This document shows positions 8,865-16,870 of a stretch of DNA of 64,000 nucleotides, one piece after another (position 1 is the stretch's first letter; each line of letters starts with the position of its first letter). Below the pieces are notes generated by a model. The model was not told where the DNA came from. It saw nothing but the letters and a program-made list of their open reading frames with translations, and did not search any database. Source of the DNA: Nitrospira tepida (GTDB lineage: Bacteria > Nitrospirota > Nitrospiria > Nitrospirales > Nitrospiraceae); NCBI RefSeq assembly GCF_947241125.1, contig NZ_OX365700.1, positions 1,302,001 to 1,366,000 on the forward strand, given 5' to 3'. Position numbers and translations under genes: made by a program.

Positions 8865-10667
8865 ATGCCGAAACAGGAATTCATGAGTGAAGTCAAGAAG
8901 CTGATCTCGATGGGGAAGGAGAAGGGGTTTCTCACCTACGAGGAGCTGAACAGCACCTTGCCCCCCGATGTCGTGTCGCCGGATCAGCTCAATACGCTGG
9001 TCACGATGTTCGGAGAGATGGATATCGACATCGTGGAATCGGCCGACGCTCAACGCCAGCCCAAGGCGGCCGAATCCAGGGAAGCCGAGGAGGAAGACGA
9101 AGGCGACGCGAGCGAAGAAAACGAACGGGAAATCGACCTGACCCCTGGCGCGCTCAGCCGCACGGACGACCCGGTCCGCCTCTACCTGAAGGAAATGGGG
9201 AGCGTGGCCCTACTCAGCCGCGAAGGCGAAATCGAGATCGCCAAGCGCATCGAGGAAGGCAAAATGGAAATTGCCTCGATCGTCTACGGCCTGCCGATGA
9301 CGATCGAGTATATCCTGGCCCTTCGCGAGCAGTTGAAGCTGGACAAGGTCAAGGTGCGGGAGATCGTTCCGATCTCTGAGGAGGAGTTCGAGGAAGAAGA
9401 AGAGGGGGGCGAGCGGGACGACACCGAATTGCGGGTGCGGACCTTGGAGGCCCTCAACGAGGTTCGGAAGGTCTCGACCGCCTATCGCGGCCTCTGCGCC
9501 AAGGCCAAGCAGATCGGGAACGATCCGGCGGAGCAGAAGAAGGTCAAGAAACATATCGAGACCGTGCGCGGGCAGTTGGTCGAGAAGATCGAGGCGGTCA
9601 ATCTGCATGCGGTCTTGAAGGACCGGATGGTCCAGCGCGTGAGGGATGTCGCGCACCAGATCCGCGCGGCCGAGCGGGAAATCAGCCACTGCCAACGGCG
9701 GACGGGCATCAGCGGAGAGGCGGGCCAGGAAGCCCTGCGCCGGCTCGGCCGCACCAGACAGGATTTCCTCGCGGTAAAGCGGAAGACCGGGATCTCGGAA
9801 GAGACCCTGCTCGACATCAAAAAGGTCTATCAAGCGGCCAAGGCCCGGATCCGCCAGATCGAAACCGAGGAAGCGTTGGTGTCCGCGGAGGAAATCAAGG
9901 ACGCCGTCAAGCATTTGGACCAGGCGGACGAGAAGGTCAAGCGGGGCAAGGCGGAGCTGGTCGAGGCGAACCTGCGGCTGGTCGTCAGCATCGCCAAGAA
10001 ATACACCAACCGCGGACTTCAGTTTCTGGACCTGATCCAGGAAGGCAACATCGGCCTCATGAAGGCCGTGGACAAGTTCGAATACCGCCGGGGCTACAAG
10101 TTCAGCACCTACGCCACCTGGTGGATCCGGCAGGCCATCACCCGCGCGATCGCGGACCAGGCGCGGACGATCCGCATTCCCGTGCACATGATTGAAACGA
10201 TCAACAAACTCATCCGCACCTCGCGGCATCTCGTCCAAAAGCTGGGGCGCGAACCGATGCCGGAGGAAATTGCCGAACGGATGGACATGCCGTTGGACAA
10301 GGTGCGCAAGATCCTCAAGATCGCGCGCGAGCCCATTTCGCTGGAGACGCCGATCGGGGAGGAAGAGGACAGCCATCTCGGCGACTTTATCGAAGACAAG
10401 AAGGCCGTCTCGCCGCTGGAGGCCGCCATTCGCTATGATTTGCAGCGGCAGATCAACAGCGCGTTGGAGACCCTGACGCCGCGCGAAGAGAAGGTGTTGC
10501 GCAAGCGGTTCGGCATCGGCGAAGCGACCGACCATACATTGGAAGAGGTCGGCCAGGACTTCGAGGTGACCCGCGAGCGGATCCGGCAGATCGAGGCCAA
10601 GGCGCTGCGCAAGCTCCGCCACCCCAGCCGGAGCAAGAAATTGCGCAGCTTCGTCGAAAGCTTGTAA
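8865..10667 (+). CDS. rpoD: RNA polymerase primary sigma factor
   Basis: The housekeeping sigma-70, 600 residues. Region 1.1 is at the N-terminus, and region 1.2 starts at [13 protein letters not shown] (~102). An acidic non-conserved region ([11 protein letters not shown]) follows. Regions 2-4 are complete: [16 protein letters not shown] and [11 protein letters not shown] in region 2, [19 protein letters not shown] in region 3, and the helix-turn-helix [17 protein letters not shown] in region 4. Presence of regions 1.1 and the non-conserved segment marks it as primary rather than alternative sigma. Confidence 0.97.
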   Translation: MPKQEFMSEVKKLISMGKEKGFLTYEELNSTLPPDVVSPDQLNTLVTMFGEMDIDIVESADAQRQPKAAESREAEEEDEGDASEENEREIDLTPGALSRTDDPVRLYLKEMGSVALLSREGEIEIAKRIEEGKMEIASIVYGLPMTIEYILALREQLKLDKVKVREIVPISEEEFEEEEEGGERDDTELRVRTLEALNEVRKVSTAYRGLCAKAKQIGNDPAEQKKVKKHIETVRGQLVEKIEAVNLHAVLKDRMVQRVRDVAHQIRAAEREISHCQRRTGISGEAGQEALRRLGRTRQDFLAVKRKTGISEETLLDIKKVYQAAKARIRQIETEEALVSAEEIKDAVKHLDQADEKVKRGKAELVEANLRLVVSIAKKYTNRGLQFLDLIQEGNIGLMKAVDKFEYRRGYKFSTYATWWIRQAITRAIADQARTIRIPVHMIETINKLIRTSRHLVQKLGREPMPEEIAERMDMPLDKVRKILKIAREPISLETPIGEEEDSHLGDFIEDKKAVSPLEAAIRYDLQRQINSALETLTPREEKVLRKRFGIGEATDHTLEEVGQDFEVTRERIRQIEAKALRKLRHPSRSKKLRSFVESL

Positions 10668-10699
10668 ACTACCGGTCACGTCCGGGAACGCGACAGGCT

Positions 10700-10776
10700 G
10701 GGCCCATAGCTCAGGTGGTTAGAGCGGCTGACTCATAATCAGTTGGTCCTAGGTTCAAGTCCTAGTGGGCCCACCA
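10700..10776 (+). tRNA. tRNA-Ile2 (anticodon CAU, lysidine-modified)
   Basis: A full cloverleaf can be drawn: 7-bp acceptor stem (10700-10706 with 10766-10772), D-stem GCTC/GAGC, anticodon stem GCTGA/TCAGT with loop CTCATAA (anticodon CAT at 10734-10736), T-stem CTAGG/CCTAG, discriminator A and an encoded CCA (10774-10776). The CAU anticodon could mean Met, but the C4-G69 and C5-G68 pairs and the GACTCATAATC and TTGGTC segments match E. coli tRNA-Ile2, the TilS substrate, rather than elongator or initiator Met. It lies 32 bases after rpoD. Confidence 0.9.
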
Positions 10777-10842
10777 CCGGAGCCGGGCCCGTGCCGGCGA
10801 CGGCCGGATGTCGGGCGCCGTGAACGAGACCCCAGGAGACCG

Positions 10843-11619
10843 TTGAATCCTCATCTCCCTCGCCTGATCGAACTGCAGGCTATCGACCTCCGGATCGCGG
10901 AGATCAAGCACCAGCGCCGTCTGATTCCGGACCGGCTCGCCGCCGCCCGCGCCCCCTTGCATTCGGCCACGGAGGCTTTGAAGCAGGCCGGCGCCTCGGT
11001 CGAGGCCTTGACCAAAGAACGCCGGACCTGCGAACGGGATCTGGACGCGCAGGAATCGCACATCGAAAAAATGAAAGCCCGCACCGGCGAGATCAAGACC
11101 AACAAGGAATACCAGGCCCACCTGTTCGAGATCGAGATGGCGAACAAGAAGAAGGGCGAGGTCGAGGAAAAGATTCTGGGTCTGATGGAAACGATCGAGC
11201 AGCTCCAGCGCGAGATGGCCGCGGCGCAGGCCAGGGTCCGGGAGGCGGAAGCGGCCTTCGAACGGGAACAACGGCTGCTGGATGAGTCGGACGCGGCCTT
11301 GAGCAAGGAATTGGCCGTGCTGGACGAGCAGCAGCGCGGCGCGGCGGCGGCAGTGCCGCGCGATTTACTGGAGCGATACGAAAAGCTCAAGGTTCAGCGG
11401 AAGGACCACGCGCTCGCATCCGTCCGGGACGGAACGTGCCAGGGCTGCCGATTGCAACTCCCGCCGCAATTGGTCGCCGAGGTCAAACGTTCGGACGAGC
11501 TTCAGGTGTGCGGCTATTGCCATCGGATCCTCTATTGGGAGGGAGAGTTGCCCGCGGAGGCTCCGGCCGCAGCCGGGTCTCCCCATGATTACGACGACGA
11601 AGCCGGCGAGTCCTTGTGA
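10843..11619 (+). CDS. Coiled-coil protein with C-terminal C4 zinc ribbon (COG1579 family)
   Basis: A 258-residue protein. Residues ~10-180 are heptad-rich and highly charged (long coiled coil), and the C-terminus holds a zinc ribbon with CQGC at ~201 and CGYC at ~225 (zf-RING_7 type). Family members are widespread, predicted nucleic-acid-binding proteins of unknown role. The start is taken as TTG at 10843, preceded by AGGAG; an in-frame ATG at 10765 lies inside the tRNA gene and is unlikely. The 3' end overlaps the convergent RNase H gene by 31 bases. Confidence 0.8.
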   Translation: MNPHLPRLIELQAIDLRIAEIKHQRRLIPDRLAAARAPLHSATEALKQAGASVEALTKERRTCERDLDAQESHIEKMKARTGEIKTNKEYQAHLFEIEMANKKKGEVEEKILGLMETIEQLQREMAAAQARVREAEAAFEREQRLLDESDAALSKELAVLDEQQRGAAAAVPRDLLERYEKLKVQRKDHALASVRDGTCQGCRLQLPPQLVAEVKRSDELQVCGYCHRILYWEGELPAEAPAAAGSPHDYDDEAGESL

Positions 11620-12275
11620 GGCTGGCGCAGGTCGCGAAGGATCGTCTCGGTGGTTCGGAAATGAAGTTTGGCCACCCTGGCCAGCCCGGTTTCGCCGTGC
11701 TTCTTGACCACCATCCTCGCCGCCAACTCCACCGCGTTCGACGCGCCTTTTGGGAGTGTCGTGCCGACCTCCTCCGACAAACGGCGTAATCTCCTCAGAA
11801 ACTCGGCCCGCGCCAGGATCGATGCGGCGGCCACCGCGAGATCCGCCTCGGCCTTGGGCTGTTGCACCAGCCGGATGGCTTTTCCCTTCTCCATTAGGGC
11901 GCGCTGGACGTACCGTTCATCTCCGAATTGATCCGCGATTGCCAATTCGCACGAGACCTGTTCGAGCAGGTTTTCCAAGGCCCTGGCATGACCCCAGGCC
12001 AGGAGGCGGTTGAGGTTCTTGATCTTGGTATAGAGAGCGTTGTACCGCTCGGGTCCGATGGCGACGACCCGATGGGGGCAGATCAGGCGGATATCCCCGG
12101 CCATCTCCAGGATGCGGCCGTCGGAAATGCGCTTGCTGTCTCTCACCTGGAGCAGCGTGAGATCGGCTTCCCGATCCGGGGACACGAAGGCGGCGGCGAT
12201 CACCAGGGGGCCGAAGTAGTCGCCTTTGCCCGATTCGTCGATGCCGATGCGAGGGATCGAATGAAACCCGAGCAT
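11589..12275 (-). CDS. Ribonuclease HII/HIII family (type 2 RNase H)
   Basis: This enzyme cleaves the RNA strand of RNA/DNA hybrids. The catalytic start IGIDESGKGDYFGPLV near residue 11 has the GDYFGP signature more typical of RNase HIII than of HII; other acidic residues are in RDSKRIS and KAEADLAVAAASILAR. It is 228 residues, lacking the N-terminal TBP-like domain of Bacillus-type HIII. ATG at 12275 is preferred over an upstream in-frame TTG (12317) because family homology begins there, although the ribosome-binding site is weak. It runs convergent to, and overlaps, the zinc-ribbon gene. Confidence 0.88.
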   Translation of the reverse strand: MLGFHSIPRIGIDESGKGDYFGPLVIAAAFVSPDREADLTLLQVRDSKRISDGRILEMAGDIRLICPHRVVAIGPERYNALYTKIKNLNRLLAWGHARALENLLEQVSCELAIADQFGDERYVQRALMEKGKAIRLVQQPKAEADLAVAAASILARAEFLRRLRRLSEEVGTTLPKGASNAVELAARMVVKKHGETGLARVAKLHFRTTETILRDLRQPHKDSPASSS

Positions 12276-12396
12276 GGGAGGAGATCCGCGAGGCGGGCCT
12301 GCTTGCAGGTCGCGCAACGGTCGCGTACTCTAACAAAGGCTCTGACAGGGGTCAATGAAGAGCGCGCGCATTGTTCCACGTACGAGGGGAAGGCAC

Positions 12397-13272
12397 ATGA
12401 AGGGAGATCCAAGACCGGCCTGCTTCGGAACGAGATGGCTGGCCACCTGGCTGCTGGCGGTCTCCGCGGGTTTGGTCGGCTGTGTGACGAATCCGTATAC
12501 GGACCGGTGGCAATTGATGATGGTCTCCTCCGGTCAGGAAATGCAGTTGGGCGCGCAAGCCTATCAGCAGGTGCTCCAAGATCCCAAGGTCAAGCTCTCG
12601 ACCGATCCCCGGGAGGTCGAGCCGGTCAAGCGGGTGGCAGCCCGCGTGATCGAGGCTGCCAAAAAATCCAAATACGCCGACCTGGCCAATCAGTTTCAGT
12701 GGGAGGTCAGCGTGATCAAGGACGATCAGACCTTGAATGCTTTCGCCCTGCCGGGAGGAAAGATCGCCGTCTATACCGGGATCTTCGCCGTATCGAAGAA
12801 TGAAGCGGGGCTGGCTGCGGTCATGGGGCATGAAGTCGTGCACGCGCTGGCCAGACACGGCGGCGAACGCATGAGCCAGAACGTGGTGGCGCAGGGGGCG
12901 CTGACGGTCGCGAACGTCGGGCTGGCCGTGGCCGGTGTCGATCCCATTCTTGGAAACGGCGCCATGGCCGCGCTTGGGGTGGGAGCGCAGGTGGGCGTGC
13001 TGTTGCCGTTCAGCCGCAAGCACGAGTCCGAAGCGGACTATATCGGCATGTTGCTTGCCGCACAGGCCGGCTATGATCCCCGCGAGGCCGTGCGAGTCTG
13101 GGAACGGATGGCGCAACTTTCGAAGGAAACGCCGTCCGAATTTTTGTCCACCCACCCGGCCCACGAAACCCGCATCAAACAGTTGCAGGAATGGCTGCCG
13201 GAGGCCTTGCCGCTCTGCCCGGCCCAGGGTTGTGGGTCTGGCGCGGAGTTGCCGCCGATCGGGCACCGGTAG
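12397..13272 (+). CDS. M48-family metalloprotease lipoprotein (LoiP/YcaL-like)
   Basis: The 291-residue protein starts with a signal peptide ending in LVGC (lipobox), so it is probably anchored in the envelope facing the periplasm. The zinc protease motif HEVVHALARHGG is near residue 148, and the third ligand lies in HESEADYIG. The FALPGGKIAVYTGIF stretch is typical of the M48C group that includes LoiP/YcaL and BepA in outer-membrane quality control. ATG at 12397 is preferred over 12355 because GAGGGGAAGG lies just upstream and the signal peptide starts here. Confidence 0.92.
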   Translation: MKGDPRPACFGTRWLATWLLAVSAGLVGCVTNPYTDRWQLMMVSSGQEMQLGAQAYQQVLQDPKVKLSTDPREVEPVKRVAARVIEAAKKSKYADLANQFQWEVSVIKDDQTLNAFALPGGKIAVYTGIFAVSKNEAGLAAVMGHEVVHALARHGGERMSQNVVAQGALTVANVGLAVAGVDPILGNGAMAALGVGAQVGVLLPFSRKHESEADYIGMLLAAQAGYDPREAVRVWERMAQLSKETPSEFLSTHPAHETRIKQLQEWLPEALPLCPAQGCGSGAELPPIGHR

Positions 13273-13444
13273 ATGCCTGCCGGAGAGCGGTCTTCGCTGT
13301 TCGTCATCACTCAGACCCATCGCGCAGATCTCCGGGGCCTGTTCCCGTCGCCGCACGCTTCTGATCTGATTCCCAACTCAAGCTGATGCGGTCGACGTCC
13401 GACAAGCGAGAGGGGCGCGTGGGTCCTGTTGCGCGCAACCGCTC

Positions 13445-14617
13445 ATGAAGCGAATCCTGCTCGTTGATGGCGACCCTGCCGCACTGCGCCTGCTCCAACA
13501 GGAGTTGGCGGTCCTGCGCGAGGCATGCGACCTGAGTTTCGTCGCAGGCGCAGCCGAGGCGCTCGCGCTCCTGGAACAGTCCACCTACGATGTCGTGTTG
13601 ACCGACATCCATTTGGGCGGCATGGGCGGTCTGGAGTTGCTGGCCGAGGTGAAGCGCCGCTATCCGCAGGTCGTGCGGCTTGCCTATTCGGGGTGCGCGC
13701 ATCAGGATCTGGTGGTGCGCGGGCTTGCGGTCGCCCACCAGGTCCTTCCGAAACCGTTGAGTGCTGAACTGGTGTGGGGGACGGTCTCCCGCGCCTGCGC
13801 GCTGCGGGACCAACTCGGCAGCGCCGCGCTGTTGACACTGGTCAGCGGTCTCCATCGGTTGCCCAGTCTTCCGTCGGTCTATGAAGAGTTGGTGACGGTT
13901 GCGCGAGACGACAGCAGCACCATCGACCAAGCCGCGCGGATCATCGTCAAGGATGCCGGCCTGGCAGCCCATCTCCTGCACATCGTGAATTCGGTCTTTT
14001 TCAATCTCAGGCGGACCGTGGTCAGCCCCGCCCACGCCGTCGCTCTGCTGGGCCTTGAGACCGTGAGCGCGTTGGTGCTCAGCGCAAGCGTGCACCAAAC
14101 CTTGCAGACGGCCGAGTCAGACCGGGCCACGGTGGCCTCGCTTCAACGGCACGGACTGGCCGTCGCCCAGTCCGCCCGGCAGTTCGTCTCGATGGAGGAA
14201 GTCGGGCGCCTGGCCCTGGATCAGGCCTTTACGGCCGGTCTCCTGCATGACCTGGGACGGCTGGTGCTGGAAACCCAGATGCCGGCGGAATGCCGGGCCG
14301 TTCGGCAGTTGATGGAAGGTGAGCGGTTGACGGACGTGGAGGCGGAACGAGTTGTGTTGCATGCCACCCATGCGCAGGTCGGCGGCTATGTGCTCGCCCT
14401 ATGGGGATTAGGAGCGGCCGTCGTGGAGGCGGTCGTCTTTCATCATGAACCTCGGTCGGCGCATCGGAGAGAATTCAGCGTCTTGACGGCCGTGCATGTC
14501 GCCGACGGCTGCGCGCAGGCTGAACGGTCCGGCATGGAGTCCGGCAAGGTGGATCACGAGTATCTGGCCGAGATCGGGTTCGCCGACCGGTTCGCGCAGT
14601 GGAAGGCGGCGGTCTGA
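13445..14617 (+). CDS. Response regulator with HDOD output domain (copy 1)
   Basis: Residues 1-115 are a CheY-like receiver: acidic residues at 8-10, phospho-acceptor Asp54 in LTDIHLGG, Lys103 in VLPKPL. Residues ~140-340 are an HDOD domain (LPSLPSVYEEL ... DAGLAAHLLHIVNS ... AVALLGLETV), with the degenerate HD segment LLHDLGRLVLE. HDOD proteins usually act as signalling scaffolds rather than hydrolases. The partner kinase is not in the window. The next gene is a close paralogue with the same architecture, so this is a tandem duplication. Confidence 0.9.
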   Translation: MKRILLVDGDPAALRLLQQELAVLREACDLSFVAGAAEALALLEQSTYDVVLTDIHLGGMGGLELLAEVKRRYPQVVRLAYSGCAHQDLVVRGLAVAHQVLPKPLSAELVWGTVSRACALRDQLGSAALLTLVSGLHRLPSLPSVYEELVTVARDDSSTIDQAARIIVKDAGLAAHLLHIVNSVFFNLRRTVVSPAHAVALLGLETVSALVLSASVHQTLQTAESDRATVASLQRHGLAVAQSARQFVSMEEVGRLALDQAFTAGLLHDLGRLVLETQMPAECRAVRQLMEGERLTDVEAERVVLHATHAQVGGYVLALWGLGAAVVEAVVFHHEPRSAHRREFSVLTAVHVADGCAQAERSGMESGKVDHEYLAEIGFADRFAQWKAAV

Positions 14618-14711
14618 GGAATGGTTGTCCTCAAGATCGTCCCCGGTCCGGCCGACAACGAGAGAACGGCATCCTTGCAATGGAGAGGGGAAGCGCAGTG
14701 GGGGACGGAGA

Positions 14712-15893
14712 GTGAAGAAACTACTGTTTGTGGACGATGAACAACCGGTCCTGGACTTCCTGCGCCTGTCCCTATCGAGTTTGGCGACGGACTGGGACAT
14801 GGAGTTCGTGCCTGAGGCCGAGGCCGCATTGCGCATTCTGACCCACGGGACCGTGGATGTCGTGGTGGCCGACATCCATCTGGCCGGCACGAGCGGGATT
14901 CACCTGCTGCAAGAGGTGAAGAAACGATCGCCGCAGACGGTGCGCATTGCGTTTACCGGGGCGATGCCGCAGGAATCCGCCCGCCGGGCCCTCAAGATCG
15001 CCCATCAGGTGTTGCCCAAGCCTTTGACGCCGGCGATGTTGCGCGCCTCGATGGCCCGGGCCTGCGCGCTGCGGGATCAGGTGACCGGCTCGGCGCTGGA
15101 ACGGCTGGTTGCGCAGATCCGACAACTCCCCACCTTGCCGTCCCTGTACGAGGAACTGCTCGGCGTATTGGAGTCGCCGGATTCATCGGCCGAGCGGGTG
15201 GCGACCGTCATCGCGAAAGACGCCGGGATGGCAGCCAGCATTTTGAAAGTCGCCAATTCGGCCTACTACAACATCCGCCAGCCGGTGGCGAACGTGACCC
15301 AGGCGGTGGCGGTGCTCGGCATCGAAAACGTCAAATCGCTGGTCCTGGGATGCCAGGTCTATCGGCAGGTCAAGGAACCGGCAGCGTCCGGTTCTTCCAT
15401 CGAGGAAGTCTGGCGGCATGGGTTTGCCGTCGCCACACAGGCGAGGGCGATTGCGTCGCTGGAAGACGCCGGAGGGCTGGGCATCGAGAGCGCCTTCCTG
15501 GCCGGCCTGCTCCACGATGTGGGGCGGATCGTGCTGCAAACCAACCTTCCGCGGGAATACGAGACCGTGCGGAGATATACGCGGGAACGCCGGGTGTCCT
15601 TGTCCGCGGCGGAGTTGGACGTGTTTGGCGCGACCCATGCGCAGTTGAGCGCCCATTTGCTCGGTCTCTGGGGATTGCGGGACACGATCGTCGAGGCCGT
15701 GGCGTTCCACCATGAGCCAGCCTTGTGCCCGGTCAAAGGCTTTTCTATCCTGGCCGCCGTGCATGTGGCCGATGCGCTTGATCATGAGCGGCATCCGAGC
15801 CGAGCCCATGATTCCCTGCTGGATCAGCAATATCTCGCACAGGCTGGTTTGGAAGCCCTATTGCCCCGATGGCGGGCCGCGCTGGCGGCCTGA
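14712..15893 (+). CDS. Response regulator with HDOD output domain (copy 2)
   Basis: 393 residues, collinear with the preceding gene: receiver with Asp54 in VADIHLAG and Lys103 in VLPKPL, then an HDOD domain (LPTLPSLYEEL ... DAGMAASILKVANS ... AVLGIENVKS) with LLHDVGRIVLQ. The start is GTG at 14712 behind GGGGACGGAG; the receiver begins VKKLLFVDDE. Compared with copy 1, the receiver DDE triad is canonical (copy 1 has DGD). Copy 1 ends 94 bases upstream and the two are probably cotranscribed. Confidence 0.9.
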   Translation: MKKLLFVDDEQPVLDFLRLSLSSLATDWDMEFVPEAEAALRILTHGTVDVVVADIHLAGTSGIHLLQEVKKRSPQTVRIAFTGAMPQESARRALKIAHQVLPKPLTPAMLRASMARACALRDQVTGSALERLVAQIRQLPTLPSLYEELLGVLESPDSSAERVATVIAKDAGMAASILKVANSAYYNIRQPVANVTQAVAVLGIENVKSLVLGCQVYRQVKEPAASGSSIEEVWRHGFAVATQARAIASLEDAGGLGIESAFLAGLLHDVGRIVLQTNLPREYETVRRYTRERRVSLSAAELDVFGATHAQLSAHLLGLWGLRDTIVEAVAFHHEPALCPVKGFSILAAVHVADALDHERHPSRAHDSLLDQQYLAQAGLEALLPRWRAALAA

Positions 15894-15941
15894 CCAACCC
15901 GCCTGACTCGCCCGATCGCGCAAGCCGCCTCCTTGGCGTCG

Positions 15942-15972
15942 TTTGCAGCGTCTCCCTCATCACTCGTATACT
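15942..15972 (+). promoter_or_regulatory. rnpB: Promoter of rnpB
   Basis: TATACT at 15967-15972 is a near-consensus -10, and the 5' end of the RNase P RNA deduced from its P1 helix (15979) lies exactly 7 bases beyond it. The -35 is weak (TTTGCA at 15942-15947, 19-base spacer). The agreement between -10 and RNA start supports the call. Confidence 0.6.
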
Positions 15973-15978
15973 ACGGCA

Positions 15979-16399
15979 CGCGTTGGAGAAAGCCGGGTGA
16001 TCGCCGGTGGGCGCAAGTCCGTCGGAGGAAAGTCCGGACTCCAGGGGCAGGGCGCTGGGTAACACCCAGGCGGAGCGATCCGACACCGGCACCACAGAAA
16101 TCAAACCGCCGATGGGCTGTGCGGAGTGTCTTATGACCCGCGCAGATCAGGTAAGGGTGAAACGGTGAGGTAAGAGCTCACCGCGTTGGTGGCGACATCA
16201 ACGGCACGGTAAGCGTCGCCCGGAGCAAGGCCAAATAGGGGGACGACGGCATCCATGTGCCGCTAGGCTGGCCCGGCCGAGGTCCTCGGGTAGGTCGCTT
16301 GAGGTGCGGGGCAACCCGCATCCTAGAGAAATGATCATCCCCGGCTGGGTGTTTCACTCAGGCGGGACAGAATCCGGCTTATAGGCTTTCTCCAACGCG
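15979..16399 (+). ncRNA. rnpB: RNase P RNA (catalytic RNA, type A)
   Basis: About 421 nt. Conserved blocks occur in the order of bacterial type A RNase P RNA: GGAGGAAAGTCCGGACTCC (16022-16040), GGCAGGGCGCTGGGTAAC, an ACAGAAA block, AAACCGCCGATGG, AGGTAAGGGTGAAACGGTG, GTAAGAGCTCACCG, GGAGCAAGGCCAAATAGG, GGGTAGGTCGCTTGAG and, near the end, GACAGAATCCGGCTTAT. The ends are set by a perfect 16-bp P1 helix (15979-15994 with 16384-16399). It processes tRNA 5' leaders with the RnpA protein. The last 65 nt overlap the 3' end of a gene on the opposite strand. Confidence 0.96.
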
Positions 16400-16658
16400 C
16401 CCATGCGCTGGCCCGCGTGATAGCTCGCCGCAGAGCCGGTTGCGTCACTGTTCCACTCGAAATCTCCGTCCCGTCGAGGAGGACCACCGGAACCCGATCG
16501 CCGTAGCGCTGAAGAAGGTCGGCGTCCTCCTCGATGTTGCATTTGGAGATGTCCAGACATAATTCGTCCTGAAGTCGATAGGCCATTCTCTCCACCACCT
16601 CACAGAGGTGACAGCCTGGACGTGAAACGATCGTGAGACGGGTCTTCTTGGTTGGCAT
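16335..16658 (-). CDS. Glutaredoxin-like thiol-disulfide protein
   Basis: A 107-residue thioredoxin-fold protein: beta strand TRLTIVSRPG, then the CHLC active-site motif near residue 16, the strand ISKCNIEED, and the cis-Pro segment RVPVVLLDG near 60. It belongs with the small glutaredoxin-like (DUF836-type) proteins. ATG at 16658 is chosen because homology starts at MPTKKTRLTIV. The C-terminal ~20 codons (basic, RRAITRASAWARWRK onwards) are read from the strand opposite the 3' part of rnpB, including one arm of its P1 helix, so those residues are constrained by the RNA. Confidence 0.78.
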   Translation of the reverse strand: MPTKKTRLTIVSRPGCHLCEVVERMAYRLQDELCLDISKCNIEEDADLLQRYGDRVPVVLLDGTEISSGTVTQPALRRAITRASAWARWRKPISRILSRLSETPSRG

Positions 16659-16727
16659 GGCAGGCTGCACCTTATCATGCGGACCAGGTGGAAAGGACCC
16701 TGCCCAGGCCGAGTGAAGATCCCTGTA

Positions 16728-16757
16728 TTGACCCACGGGCGGAGCGAATGATAGTAT
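16728..16757 (+). promoter_or_regulatory. Probable promoter of the ilvBNC-psd-pssA operon
   Basis: TTGACC (16728-16733), an 18-base spacer and TAGTAT (16752-16757) form a reasonable sigma-70 promoter about 113 bases before ilvB. I see no T-box core sequence in the following ~105-base leader, in contrast to leuA further on. Confidence 0.45.
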
Positions 16758-16870
16758 GTCAACCCTTAAGCTCTTCTTTTTTCAACGAGAAATTGACAGT
16801 CTGCAACTCACTTGTGGAAGAGCCGTATCGGTCTATCCCGGCTGTTTCACTTGAGGGGGAGGATTTATAG

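Noticed and set aside
9210-10679. A 489-codon minus-strand open frame opposite rpoD
   Set aside because: It shadows a universal gene; composition is leucine/aspartate-rich nonsense without motifs.
10765-10842. N-terminal extension of the zinc-ribbon protein
   Set aside because: It starts inside the tRNA acceptor stem and is Pro/Arg-rich; TTG at 10843 has a ribosome-binding site.
16793-16798. TTGACA before ilvB as a -35
   Set aside because: No acceptable -10 at 16-19 bases downstream; the TTGACC/TAGTAT pair at 16728-16757 fits better.
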